Assembly: GCA_007570785.1 (NCBI GenBank)
Contig: ML664662.1
Location: 1,970,333 to 2,034,332 of the forward strand
Reading direction: 5' to 3'
Source of the DNA: Antilocapra americana
Taxonomy: Eukaryota; Chordata; Mammalia; Artiodactyla; Antilocapridae
Length of the DNA stretch: 64,000 nt
The translations under genes and the position numbers were made by a program. Below, piece by piece: positions 34,177 to 44,160 of the stretch (its first letter is position 1; each line of letters starts with the position of its first letter). Below the pieces are notes generated by a model. That model had not been told where the DNA came from. It saw only the letters and a list, made by a program, of their open reading frames with translations, and did not search any database.

Positions 34177-34379
34177 TAAGGTGGACTTCCTGATGTCAGG
34201 TGCAATTGATATTACACAGAAAAAAGTATGTTTTCAAGATATATTCTTGTCACCATTGATTGTTCACTAGATTCAAGTCCTTTTCATAGAGTTGGTATTG
34301 ATCATGAGCAAATAATTTGTGTAGTTTCTTGGAGCCCAATTAGGCTTATGGTGGCAGAAATTTATCACTGGCTCCTGGA

Positions 34380-34582
34380 CAGAAGTAACTAAGGCTGCCC
34401 ACACATGGTGTTGTTTCTGGAACATAGTGAGCGCTCAGCAAACACATGCTATTACCTCCTTGAATTCACTCATGAACCCTTTGAGGTGGGTGCCAGCCGT
34501 ATTTTACACAGAAGGAGCACGAGGCTTTGAGAGTTTACATAATTAGCCTGAAGTCACACAGCTAGTTAGTGGCATCCCGGCC
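34380..34582 (-). mobile_element. MIR remnant(s)
   Basis: tagtgagcgctcagcaaaca then reverse-complement MIR blocks aaccctttgaggtgggtgcc and gaagtcacacagctagttag. Two fragments in different orientation are possible. Confidence 0.6.
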
Positions 34583-35389
34583 CCCCAAACAAAAAGCAAT
34601 TTCAAAAAGAGTTAGTGATTTTGCTTCCTAGTGCATGATCGGGCGCTTTTAGCTCCTGGCATTAGTTGCTGGAAGAGCTTAGGAGAGCAGCTTTACAGTG
34701 GCGGCCCCTTACTGAGCCAGGTGTGTGTGGGGAGGGGATAATGGGTGAGTTAGACTGCTCAACATCAGTGTCACTGCCAGGGTCACCATTAAAACGCCAT
34801 CTGTCTGCGGGGCTGGGCTAGACCCTGGGCTGAGCATTGCCGCTTTGAGAGTCTTTCCAGTGTGAGTGGGCCACGCAGATGGGAACAGCCAAAAGGGAGA
34901 TGAAAAACATCTGAACAAGCCCTAGAGGGGCCTGATTTTCACAACTGAAAAACTAACAAATTCTGGAGACACTTGCTCCCCCAACCATGTGGCTTTGTTT
35001 GCGTAGATGCAGAGGGTTTTCTGAACTTGCCGAGTCACTGATGGGGCTTGAGGGAACTGGCAGGAAAAGGCAGATGGCCTCCCTGGACAGTGTTGTCATG
35101 AGGTTATTGTCAGAACTAATCAAGAGACAAGGCAGGGCTGTAAGTCACCTCAGTTGGTCCCATTATCATTTGACAAACTGCTGTCCCCAGTTCTTACAAA
35201 GGCTATCCCTGCAAAAACACCAGGCGTGCTCACTTCGGACCTATGAGTCAGGGGATGGTGTTAGGGAAGGGAGGATGGGGCCTGGAACCCCCATACAGAG
35301 ATTGTCTTCTTGCTGTTGTTCCCACAGGGCTGGACCAATGTTAGACAAACCCTGTAAAAGGCAAACCAAACCTGGGAATTCGGGAAGCT
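34583..35389. other. unique sequence
   Basis: No repeat or exon recognised. The frame at 34987-35430 (147 codons) has no known domain. Confidence 0.5.
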
Positions 35390-35880
35390 TATTTTATTTT
35401 TATTTTACTATAAAAATTATTTTAATTTAATTTTATTGTTAAAATTACATATATTTAAGGTGCACACAATGACAATTTGCTACCCATAGACAGGGAGATG
35501 GTTACTAAAATGGATTTTTCAAAGGTAGATACAAAAATGTATATATCCCATCTCCCACACTTGCTAACGCTGACTGCCACTCTTCCCACTAGGAGATGGG
35601 GAGCTGTTCCCTCCCCTTGAATCTGAGGGGGGCTGGTGACTGTTCTGGCCAGTAGATTATGGGAAAGGGGAAGTCATATAACTCCCTAGGCCAGATCAAA
35701 AAAGGATCCAGCTTCTACCTGCTTGTCACTTCCCAGAAGTGCACTTTGGGCACACATAGTGAGGGAGCTCAAATCAGTCCCAGGAAGGCATTCACACAAA
35801 ATGGGGAGAAGGACTGGGGGACGCCAGCCGCCAGTTAGCATCAGCTGTGAATTTATTTATGGATCTCTGCACATAGTTAC

Positions 35881-35931
<51 letters not shown>

Positions 35932-36240
35932 TGAGAGCACCTGAGGTCTACTCTTTTGGCACATTTCCAGTATACGATAGAGTATTATTAACTATAGTCA
36001 TCATGCTGCATGTTGGATCTCTGGAACTTCTTCCTCCTACAGAACTGTACCTTTGTGCTCTTTGACCAACATCTCCCCATTCCCTCCACCTTCCCGCCCC
36101 TGGTAACCACCATTCATCTCTCTGTTTCTATGTATTTGACTTTTTGACATTCCATCTATAAGTGAGATAGGGCTGTATTTATCTTTCTGTATCTGGTTTA
36201 TTTCACTTAGCATGATGTCCTCTAGGTTCATCTGTGTGGC
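35390..36240 (-). mobile_element. L1 3' end, interrupted
   Basis: L1 on minus in two parts: 35390-35509 (atttaaggtgcacacaatga, gctacccatagacag) and about 35848-36240 (ctctgcacatagttaccatg, tattattaactatagtcatc, ggtaaccaccattcatctct, cttagcatgatgtcctctag). Between them lies arm 1 of the inverted repeat. The (TG)24 tract sits where L1 normally carries a short TG run. Confidence 0.82.
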
Positions 36241-36774
36241 AGGCTCTTGGAAGCTTGGTATTTTTGTTCCTATGGTTGCATGACCAATCACACCCTTTTC
36301 CTCCACAACCTAGTGGGTTAAAACAATCATCATGTCGTACACTTGCAGATTCTGTGGATCAAACGTTTGGACAGGGCAGGTGTCTGGGGGACTCAGCTGG
36401 AAGCTCTGAAGACTGGCGGCTGGGACCATTTGAAGGCTTGTGCATGCGCATGTCTGACGGCTGATTCTGGCTGGCGGCTGGGGTCCCCCAGTTCTCCCCA
36501 CTTTGTGTGAATGCCTTCCTGAGGCTGATTTGAGCTCCCTCACTATGGGTGCCCAAAGAGCACTTCTGGGGAAGTGACTCTGGATCCTTTTTCGACTTGG
36601 CCTAGGGTGTCATGTTGCTTCCCCTTTCTACTGGCCAGAACAGTCACCAGCCCCCCTCAGATTCAAGGGGAGGGAACAGCTCCCCATCTCCTAGTGGGAA
36701 GAGTGGCAGTCAGCGTTAGTGAGTGTGGGAGATGAGATACATACATTTTTGTGGCTAACTTTGAAAAATCCATC
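35510..36774. repeat. large imperfect inverted repeat
   Basis: Arm 1 is 35510-35858, arm 2 is about 36464-36774, spacer about 605 bp. Hand alignment of arm 1 with the reverse complement of arm 2 gives roughly 28 mismatches in about 310 aligned bases plus three or four gaps. The block 35565-35655 is identical over 91 bases to the complement of 36628-36718. Arm 1 breaks an L1; arm 2 is the 3' part of a longer old repeat. Confidence 0.92.
35883..35930. repeat. (TG)24 microsatellite
   Basis: 48 bases of uninterrupted TG within the inverted-repeat spacer. Confidence 0.98.
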
Positions 36775-36800
36775 TGCCACACTATGAGTCTCATGTGGTC
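36275..36800. mobile_element. old interspersed repeat containing inverted-repeat arm 2
   Basis: Begins near ggttgcatgaccaatcacac with cctagtgggttaaaacaatc and gcagattctgtggatcaaac, a block order known from an old mammalian repeat. It continues through ccctttctactggccagaac to the arm end. Family unresolved. Confidence 0.5.
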
Positions 36801-37170
36801 CCCGGGAGGTCTGTTCCTGGGAGAGAAGAGGTAAGGGTGCCTCCCCTCCCCCACTCAACTGTGATGGCAGTAATAGGAGGAGGGCCGGGAAGCTGGCAGT
36901 AGCCAGTTTATGTGGCATTTTCCCAGTGACCTTTATTAGAGACAGTGAAGTGAAGTCCCAACTTCGAACAGAGTCCTGAAAAGGAATCAGAGTGTGACCT
37001 TCACAGAGGCATCCTGGCCGCCTGTGGATGCTTGGCCCTCGGGTCTGGCCGAGGCTTGGTGTGGGAGTAAGTGGGACCCTGCCAGGGGCATGTCTCTGGA
37101 CAGCCCCCTAGCTGGGGCAAAACACACATCAAGGCCTGTGTGAATGACGTCCAGGCCACTACCCTCCAAT
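36801..37170. other. unique sequence
   Basis: Nothing recognised. Confidence 0.5.
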
Positions 37171-37372
37171 GTGGGTACCTGGCAGTCCGGTGGTAAAGAC
37201 TTAGCCTTCCAATGTAGAGGATGTGGGTTCAATTCCTGATCTGGGAGCTGAGATCCCACGTACCTCACAGCCAACCATTCCCCCTAAAAGAAAACACGCC
37301 AAAGCAATATTATAACAAATTGAATAAAGACTCTAAAAAATGGTCCATGTCAAAAAAAAAATCTTAAAAAAA
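37171..37372 (+). mobile_element. CHR-type SINE (CHR-2-like)
   Basis: tRNA head with ggcagtccggtggtaaagac and gtgggttcaattcctgatct, body with gagctgagatcccacgtacc, then caaattgaataaagactct and A-rich tail. Confidence 0.85.
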
Positions 37373-37989
37373 ATTTGAGTGGAAGTAATTTATGTGAAAT
37401 GTGACCCCAGAAAGCACAGGTAGGGCTGGAGTCATGGGCCAGGGAAGACAAAATAGGGTTTAGTGCAAGTCAGTTACCATTGTGAGTGACTGAGGCTGAA
37501 TCCCGACAGGAAACTCTGGGGGTGATTGTGGAGCACAAGCCTTATATTTGTTCCATCCTAGGGGCTAGGGAAGGGGGGTATCTGTCCTGCAGTTCCCATC
37601 AGGCATTAGCTGAGGGCTGCCCCTGGAGTGGTGGTAATTCCCTGGCATTTCTGGCCAGCTGATTGGGTAGGCAGAGCAGGTTTTAGTGGCTAGAGATGCC
37701 TTCAGGCGGAGATGCAGGTGCTGGCAGCTGGGAGTTGAGAGCACACGCCAATGTCATGGTAAGATAGAGGGGACAGAGGCGGGGTACCCATGGCATCTGC
37801 TACAGACTCCTTCAGCATATTGCCAGTGCTCTGTTCATTTGCTATTCACTGAACTCTGTCTTACAGTGTTCATTATGTTTTAACATTTAACAACACTTCC
37901 AGAAGCTCCTTCTCTCTCTGACATCCAAAGCCCACTCCCCCCCTCCTTTATGCCAGGGATCATGTAACAGAGGGCTGGAGACAGCATAT
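37373..37989. other. unique sequence
   Basis: Nothing recognised. Confidence 0.5.
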
Positions 37990-38240
37990 CCCACAGTGTG
38001 GACTGTCTAGGTTTGAATCTGGGTTGGAAACTGGGTTGGAAGTGGCTCTACCACTTACTAGCTGTGTGGCTGTGGACAAGTCAGTTACTTTCCCTCTCCA
38101 GGCTTCAGTTTCTTCATCTGAACATGAGGATGCTAATAACGCAGTGTTGCCAGGATGAAACGAGTTGATGGATGAAATGTGTTTCAACTAGCACCTGGCA
38201 CACAAGAAGCACAATGTAAGGAGTAGCTATTACTGTTAAG
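37990..38240 (+). mobile_element. MIR SINE, nearly full-length
   Basis: gtttgaatctgggttggaaa, ctaccacttactagctgtgt, ggcttcagtttcttcatctg, agcacctggcacacaagaag. Confidence 0.88.
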
Positions 38241-38289
38241 TCTGGGTTTGCCTGTTTCTTAAAAGAACCCATGGATACTGAGAACGTCT

Positions 38290-38692
38290 TCCCTGCAGTA
38301 CACAAAAACTTCTATCCATCTTTCAATGCTTCAGCCACTTGGATCAGACGTGCCGGGCTTCTTCCATCCCCTGAGCCCAGGTACATGCTATTCCCTCCAT
38401 CAGCAATGTTCTCTCCCACCCTCCTCACCAGACTAACTCCTTCTCAGCCTTCAGCCATTTCCTCAGGCAAATCTTACCTGACCGTCCCTAGACAGTCAGT
38501 AACATTCCCTGTCTTATTCCCCAATACTTCCCCTACTTGGAACTTCTCCCAGTTCTCCTCAGATGACTAATTAGGTAACTGGATGTTTACCACCCATTTC
38601 CTCAGCTAGAATGTGAGCTGCCTGAAAGAGGGACTGGGTCTGTCTTATTCACCGTCTGTGGCAAATACAGAGAGGACTGGCTTGTGCAACAT
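38290..38692 (+). mobile_element. L2 LINE 3' part
   Basis: ttcaatgcttcagccacttg, cttctcagccttcagccatt, aatcttacctgaccgtccc, ctagaatgtgagctgcctga, tgggtctgtcttattcacc follow the L2 3' order. Confidence 0.75.
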
Positions 38693-40865
38693 GCAGCTAG
38701 GGTTCTGGAGATGTTTTTGGTTTTCATCAACAAGGGAACTCAGCAAGTCTCGCGCTGACTTACGTGCTCGTGATGACAGGCATCCGTTCTATGGGGTGGC
38801 TCATGCGGTCCAACAGCCAAGGCAGTGGTGTTCTGATCCTCATCACAACAGAGCCTTGGCAGCCCACTATTGCAGTGTGGTTTGGAGAGTTAGTTGCTCC
38901 TGAAAGCTCCATCTAGAACTTGCTGCTATAGCCCCACCAAACAGGCTGCAATAATTCTTTTTCTACTCAAATTAGCAAAAGTGGATTCTGTTCTCTGCAG
39001 CTGATCCCAGACCTCTGGATCTTAGATGGTGCCTGGTATTAATTGGTGCTCAGTAGGATGAAATGACTGGTTGAAGGAATCAAGAACTCTACCTTGCAAT
39101 CTGAAGACTGTCCTCTACATGTACTTCAGAAAGTTCAAATCCATTGGAAAGCCCCTGCACACTTCAGCTCCTCAGTTTTCCTCTCGCTATGAGAGAGGAG
39201 TCGGCATTTACCTGAAAGGCATCTTGATTTGTTTCCTTGAGTTGAATTAGTCAGAAACCCTAGTCCTTGCAGCCCTAAATTGGCTGTGGAAGCATCTATC
39301 TTTAACCTCCAGAGATGCTTAAGGGCTCAGAAGTGGACACAGTGTCAGCCATTCCAGAGGGTGATGCCCCTGACTCAGCCAGTGACATTGAGGTGCAATT
39401 TACATGCTTGCCAGGATCTCCCTCCTAACTGACCCCATAGCTGTCTTCATCAGGAAGAGGATGCAGTCTGCCAGGTATCTGGTCTCCACCTGGACCTTTG
39501 TGTGGCTGAAGAACTTGCCCAACTCTACACCAAGAGGGACGTGGCCAGACTACACCTGGATCTCAGCCTCTGGAGCTGCAGTGGAACCAAACATCTTGCT
39601 CCAAGAACGTGCCACCCCAGCTCCAGCATCCTCCACCTACAGTCTTTGTTCAGGAAGCCAGCTCTGGTCAGGCAGGAGTGAGAGTGGCGACTGAGGATAT
39701 GAGAAGGCACTAAATGGAGAGAGAGGCTCTGCCCCTGTCTATGAACTTGCCCTAGCTGTGACCCACCCATGGAGACCCAGATGCTGAGCTGGCCTTGAAC
39801 TGAGCCACCTTCCTTGGGCACATTCCTCTCACCATCCTGCTATGCCCAAATGTCCAGAACCATCAAATAGATGCCTCAGGCACGAAGTCGGGAAGTACTT
39901 TAATTGACATGAACTCAAGGGCCCTCCCCTCCTAACAGAGTAGGACAGATTCTCTCAAAACCCCCAGGGAGTGAGGGCAGCAGGCAAAGCTGGTCCAGGT
40001 GATGACAACTGTCCTGGGTGGCATCACTCACTTTGGGCAAGGCACCCTGATGCTTGCAGGTGAATAAATGGAATTGATATTTGTTCATACTTTTAGTGTC
40101 CTGCCTGTGATTTAGGTCAGGGACCACAGGAAAACCTGGGCAAGCTGCACAATGCTTGCCACTGTCTTTTGGGAATGTCGAGGTTCAAATTAGTAAATGA
40201 AATCCTGAGTCATAGATCCAAGGAGCCAGGATGGGGTGGGGAGGCTGGTGAGGAACGGTGTGCTTGGTTCCTTTAGAAGGGCTGCGATGGAGGAGACACC
40301 ATCCTGTTTGTATTAGTAGCCAGGGAAGGGTGTGTCCCTTGGTGGGGAACAGTTGTTGCATGTGCCTGACAGTTCCCCAGTCTTGTCCCTCCTTCTCCAG
40401 GGAACCCTGTGGCCAGTCGTTTGAACTTTCTACCAGCCATTTGAACTGTCAGGTTGATGTGTTTTGAAGCCCTGGCTTGACTGCTCAAGCAGCCAACCCT
40501 GCATCTCGAATGACAGCACAGACCCTGCTTGTGGGAAGGCACTCGGGTGGTGAACATGTTGGGGGATCTAGTGGTGACCCACATGGTGCATGTCACATTG
40601 CCTGGAGAGGTGAGCCAGGTATTGTGAATCACTGAAAACAAAAGGACTCTGGGGACTCTTTCCAATATTCTGAGCTCTGAACCCCAAACTTGGGTTCAAC
40701 ATCTTTGCAGTCTTAGCGGACAGTGTCCTGAACGCTGTAGCCCAATAGAGAATGGGTTCCCCTGTTCCTACTTCCACTTCGCATTTTACTGTTTCCAAAA
40801 TCAGGATGCCATCATTTCCATTTGATGTAGTCTTGCCTGCCTGCCTTGCCTTCTTTGAAAAATTA
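38693..40865. other. 2.2 kb without a confident call
   Basis: Unique or very old sequence. Weak MIR/L2-like end at 39025-39085 (ggtgcctggtattaattgg). An AATAAA lies at 40063-40068 and may mark a decayed retroelement end. Minus-strand frames at 40273-40798 have no recognised domain. Confidence 0.4.
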
Positions 40866-41058
40866 AAGTGTTAGTTGCTCAGTCGTGTCTAACTCTTTGT
40901 GACTCCATGGACAGTAGCCCTCCAGGGGATTCTCTAGGCAAGAATACTGGAGTGGGTTGCCACACGCTTCTCCAGGGGATCATCTTGACCCAGGGATCGA
41001 ACCCAGGTCTCCTGTATTATAGGCAGATTCTTTACCGTCTAAGCCACAAGGGAAGCCC
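40866..41058 (-). mobile_element. Bov-tA SINE
   Basis: Plus reads gttgctcagtcgtgtctaac, ggcaagaatactggagtggg, gacccagggatcgaacccag, ccacaagggaagccc. Slightly shortened by loss of part of the central segment. Confidence 0.95.
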
Positions 41059-41169
41059 ATTTAGCCCGTTTCTTTTCTTAATACCTTATGATTGAAAACA
41101 TCAGGACTCACAGATTGATGGATCAACTGATCATGGACCTCCTTTTCTGCACAACCTGGCAGCCCATAT

Positions 41170-41242
41170 TCCTTCCTGGGGGTGTTTGGCACACAATAGG
41201 TACTCAGTGAATATGTGAGTGATGAATGAATGATTAGGTATT
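41170..41242 (+). mobile_element. MIR or L2 3' terminus
   Basis: tttggcacacaataggtact then cagtgaatatgtgagtgatg and aatgaatga. Confidence 0.55.
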
Positions 41243-42177
41243 AGTGCTCCCCCCGCAGATAGGGCAAGGGTAGAATTTAACAGACATCCTTGGGATTGCA
41301 GAAGGGGTACCTTCTTTTGAAAAAGCAGAAGGCAGGCAGCCACCAGTGGGAGAAACGGGTGCTATTGCCCCAAAGGGTATTTGTAAGTCGGATCCAGTTC
41401 ACATGTACTCACTTGGGGGGTATCAGGCTGAAGAGGCTGAAGCCACTGGAGGAATTTCTTCTCGGGGGATGCAAAGACCCAAGAGGCCAAAGGGAACCTG
41501 GCCATGCTGTTAGAGCCCTGTCTGCTTTGTCTCATTCAAGAGGCCAAAGCGGATTACAGGAACAAATCGAGTCAAAGGGTGGGGAATGCATTGAATTGGC
41601 CCAAAAAGGTCATTCGGGTTTTTCCATATTGGCATACAAAAACCCAAACGGACTTCTTGCCAATCTGATATTTTCGCTCCTTTAATGGGAGGAGCTGTGA
41701 AGAGTCACGCTGGAGGGTACGGCTACAGGCAGAGGTGAGCAATGGGGTTCAATAACAGGGTCCATGAAGCAATATTGTGGCCAACTACTGCCTACCTCAC
41801 AGTACCGGCACCTGTCCCCGAATGTCATGAGCACAGAGGAGAGTGGGACAGAACCTGCGACGGGAGCCTTGCATGGTGCCCGGGACGCTGTTACTAGGAG
41901 CAGACTTAGCACTTGGAACCCGGGTGGCCCGGTTCCCTGGCCTGGGACTCTTCTGACACATCACACTGCCCGCTCAGTACAAGTTCATTGCATGTTGAGG
42001 CAGCTTGTCAAACCCAGACAAGTCCTGTGGCTATTTTTTTCCGCTGACTTTTCACCAGGGGGATGCCAGCCAAACAGAGCGGGTGTCAGGGCCTGACGGG
42101 TGTCAAGGCTGGCGTGTGAAGAACGTCCGGGCACGTTACCCTTCCTCCCTCATCCCCCAAACACTTATCTCATTAAG
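41243..42177. other. repeat-poor unique sequence
   Basis: No mobile element recognised. CpG content rises toward its right end. The frame 41290-41685 (131 codons) has no known domain and no visible splice-supported structure. Confidence 0.45.
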
Positions 42178-42233
42178 GAGGGGCCGGTGGTGGGGTGGGA
42201 GGTGGTGGAGGGGTCGGGGAGGGAGGGAGGCAG
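42178..42233 (+). other. G-rich tract, quadruplex candidate
   Basis: Successive G runs: aggggccggtggtggggtgg, then gaggtggtggaggggtcggg and gagggaggg. At least four G3+ runs with short loops are present. Folding is a prediction. Confidence 0.5.
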
Positions 42234-42339
42234 CCTGGAAGTGTTTATTCTCTTCAGGAGCGAGACTCTCTCCTAATTAGTAGGTGATTCTGCAAGATGA
42301 AGCCCAGGTGGGGAATGAAGATGGGGGTCTGGAGTGGTG

Positions 42340-43445
42340 CTCCAGGCGCCCCCTGATTACCCAAATCCCCAGCTGGGGTGAGGACCCCTCACATGGGGCG
42401 GGAAAGCAGGGGAATATTAGTTCCCGATACAACAAGAGACAAGAGAATAATTCGACGAGGCCGTGTCGAACAAGCAGAGAGAGAAAAGCTCTTTGAGTGC
42501 AACAAGGAGCGGGGTTTTAAAATTTCATTTGCACAGCGGCAGGTCTTGCCAATTGGATTCTTTCCAGAAAGCAATCTGCTAAGTCTGACAGTCGGAAGAA
42601 ATGCCGGGCTGCTGAGCGAGGAGAGGCTGGGTTTTTTTTAAGGGTTTATTTTTCATCCAGGTCCTTTGTGAGCAATGGCTTTTTTTTATGCCATTTTAAA
42701 AGAAAAAGACATGCAGCGATCCTCTTTGTGAGGCGGGAAAGGGCTTCCCTGACCATCTGGGCCTCAGAGGGACTCAGGGAGAGGCGGCCTTTGTGTGGGG
42801 CCAGTCAATGCCTGCGCGGCCGCCGTTTATCTTTGCTGCCACTCACACCAGGCTGGCCTCGCTGCTGGCTAGCCCAGGGCACACGCAGCGGCTCGGAGCC
42901 GTCCTCTAGGTCCTTATCTCTGTCACGGGCAGAAGCCTGGGGGGTGGGGGTGGGTCTCTGAGCCCACCCAGAGGTCCATTGTGTTGGCTGCATGGAGCGA
43001 CAGATCCACACCGCAGAAATTTCTTTGCTCAGCCCCATTCTTCAGGGCACAGCATCCTCTCTCTATCTCCCTCTTTCTCTGCCTCTCTTCTTCTCCTTGC
43101 ATTCATCCCCCTCCTGCCAGTAGGGCTGGGGGCTTTGGGGCGAGTGTGGATTCTCGGCCGAGGGCAGCTGTTCCAAGAGCATTTCATTGCACACACACAC
43201 ATACACCCTCCCAGCCCTGCCTGTCAGCCGGGCTCTGGAGCCGGAGTGATCTTTTTATAGAAACGCTGAGGTAACGCGACTGTCTTGTGGCGGGTCCCTG
43301 CCTGAGCGCTGGGGCTGTTTTGTCCTCGGAAAATTGCACTTCAGCAATGCCGGCCGAGGAACCTCAGGCGGACTCTGCTCCCCCAAGGAAACAGGTTTCG
43401 CAGAGATGGCATTTTAGCTGTGCAGGGGCTCGGGCTATTTGGGGG
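42340..43445. promoter_or_regulatory. CpG-enriched, SINE-free segment (candidate regulatory)
   Basis: By hand count about 41 CpG dinucleotides fall between 42421 and 43440, well above the rest of the window though probably just under the usual island threshold. A NotI site (gcggccgc) lies at 42816-42823 and a CTCF-like core (ggcgccccctg) at 42347-42357. No repeats were recognised here. No exon or first-exon/splice structure could be supported. Candidate enhancer or distal promoter. Confidence 0.4.
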
Positions 43446-43489
43446 CTCCTTTGGACTGTCTGTTCTTATAGCTTTCAGGGCTCACTTTC

Positions 43490-43600
43490 ATACACAACCT
43501 CCTTTGATCCTCACAATAACCCTATGGTACAGGATGTAGATCCATCCCAATTCCTGGATGAGTAAACTGAGGCAAAGAGAAGTGGCCTGATGTCAGCTGC
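43490..43600 (-). mobile_element. MIR fragment
   Basis: Reverse-complement MIR: gatcctcacaataaccctat then gatgagtaaactgaggcaaa. Confidence 0.75.
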
Positions 43601-43944
43601 AGAATATTGCATAAGAGCAAAGTGAAGTAAATTGCCTACACCTCATTTGTTTCCATCCCAACCCATGAGACTTAAGGATACACCATCTACTAGCTATCAA
43701 CCAGCTCAACATCTGTTGCTTTAAAATCAAGGTGACCCCACCTTGCATACATGTTACAAGGTCCCTGACACCGAAGCTGCTTTATACAAAAAAGGCAATG
43801 TCTTGCAGACCCAGTGACCCCAAGTAACTGTGGCCCCTAAGACTCACATAGGTGTTTGAGATGAAGCCAGAAGTAGATAGTGACTGGGAGCAAGGGGTTG
43901 TAGAGACAGAAACGGGATGGGAGGAATCTTTCTTCCTGATTAAT

Positions 43945-44146
43945 GTGTGTGCTAGTTGCTCAGTAGTGTCTGTGACCCCATGGACTGTAGCCCACCAGGC
44001 TCCTCTGTCCATGGGATTCTCCAGGCAAGAATACTGGATTGGGCTGCCATTCCCTTCTCCAGAGGATCTTTCCAACCCAGGGATCAAACCTGGATCTCCT
44101 GCATTGCAGGCAGATTCTTTACCACGTGAGTCACCATGGAAGCTCC
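43945..44146 (-). mobile_element. Bov-tA SINE
   Basis: Plus reads gctagttgctcagtagtgtc ... gcaagaatactggattgggc ... gtcaccatggaagctcc. Flanks tcttcctgattaat (43931-43944) and tcttcctggttagg (44147-44160) are a decayed target duplication. Confidence 0.95.
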
Positions 44147-44160
44147 TCTTCCTGGTTAGG

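Noticed and set aside
34055..34180. tRNA gene on minus
   Set aside because: tRNA-Glu-like head belongs to a CHR SINE with a SINE body; no intact cloverleaf.
40273..40798. Processed pseudogene on minus
   Set aside because: Two consecutive minus frames looked protein-like but no family was recognised and there is no A-tail or target duplication.
41290..41685. 131-codon plus frame next to the CpG-rich stretch as a first exon
   Set aside because: No convincing splice donor, Kozak context or domain; CpG content starts to rise only after it.
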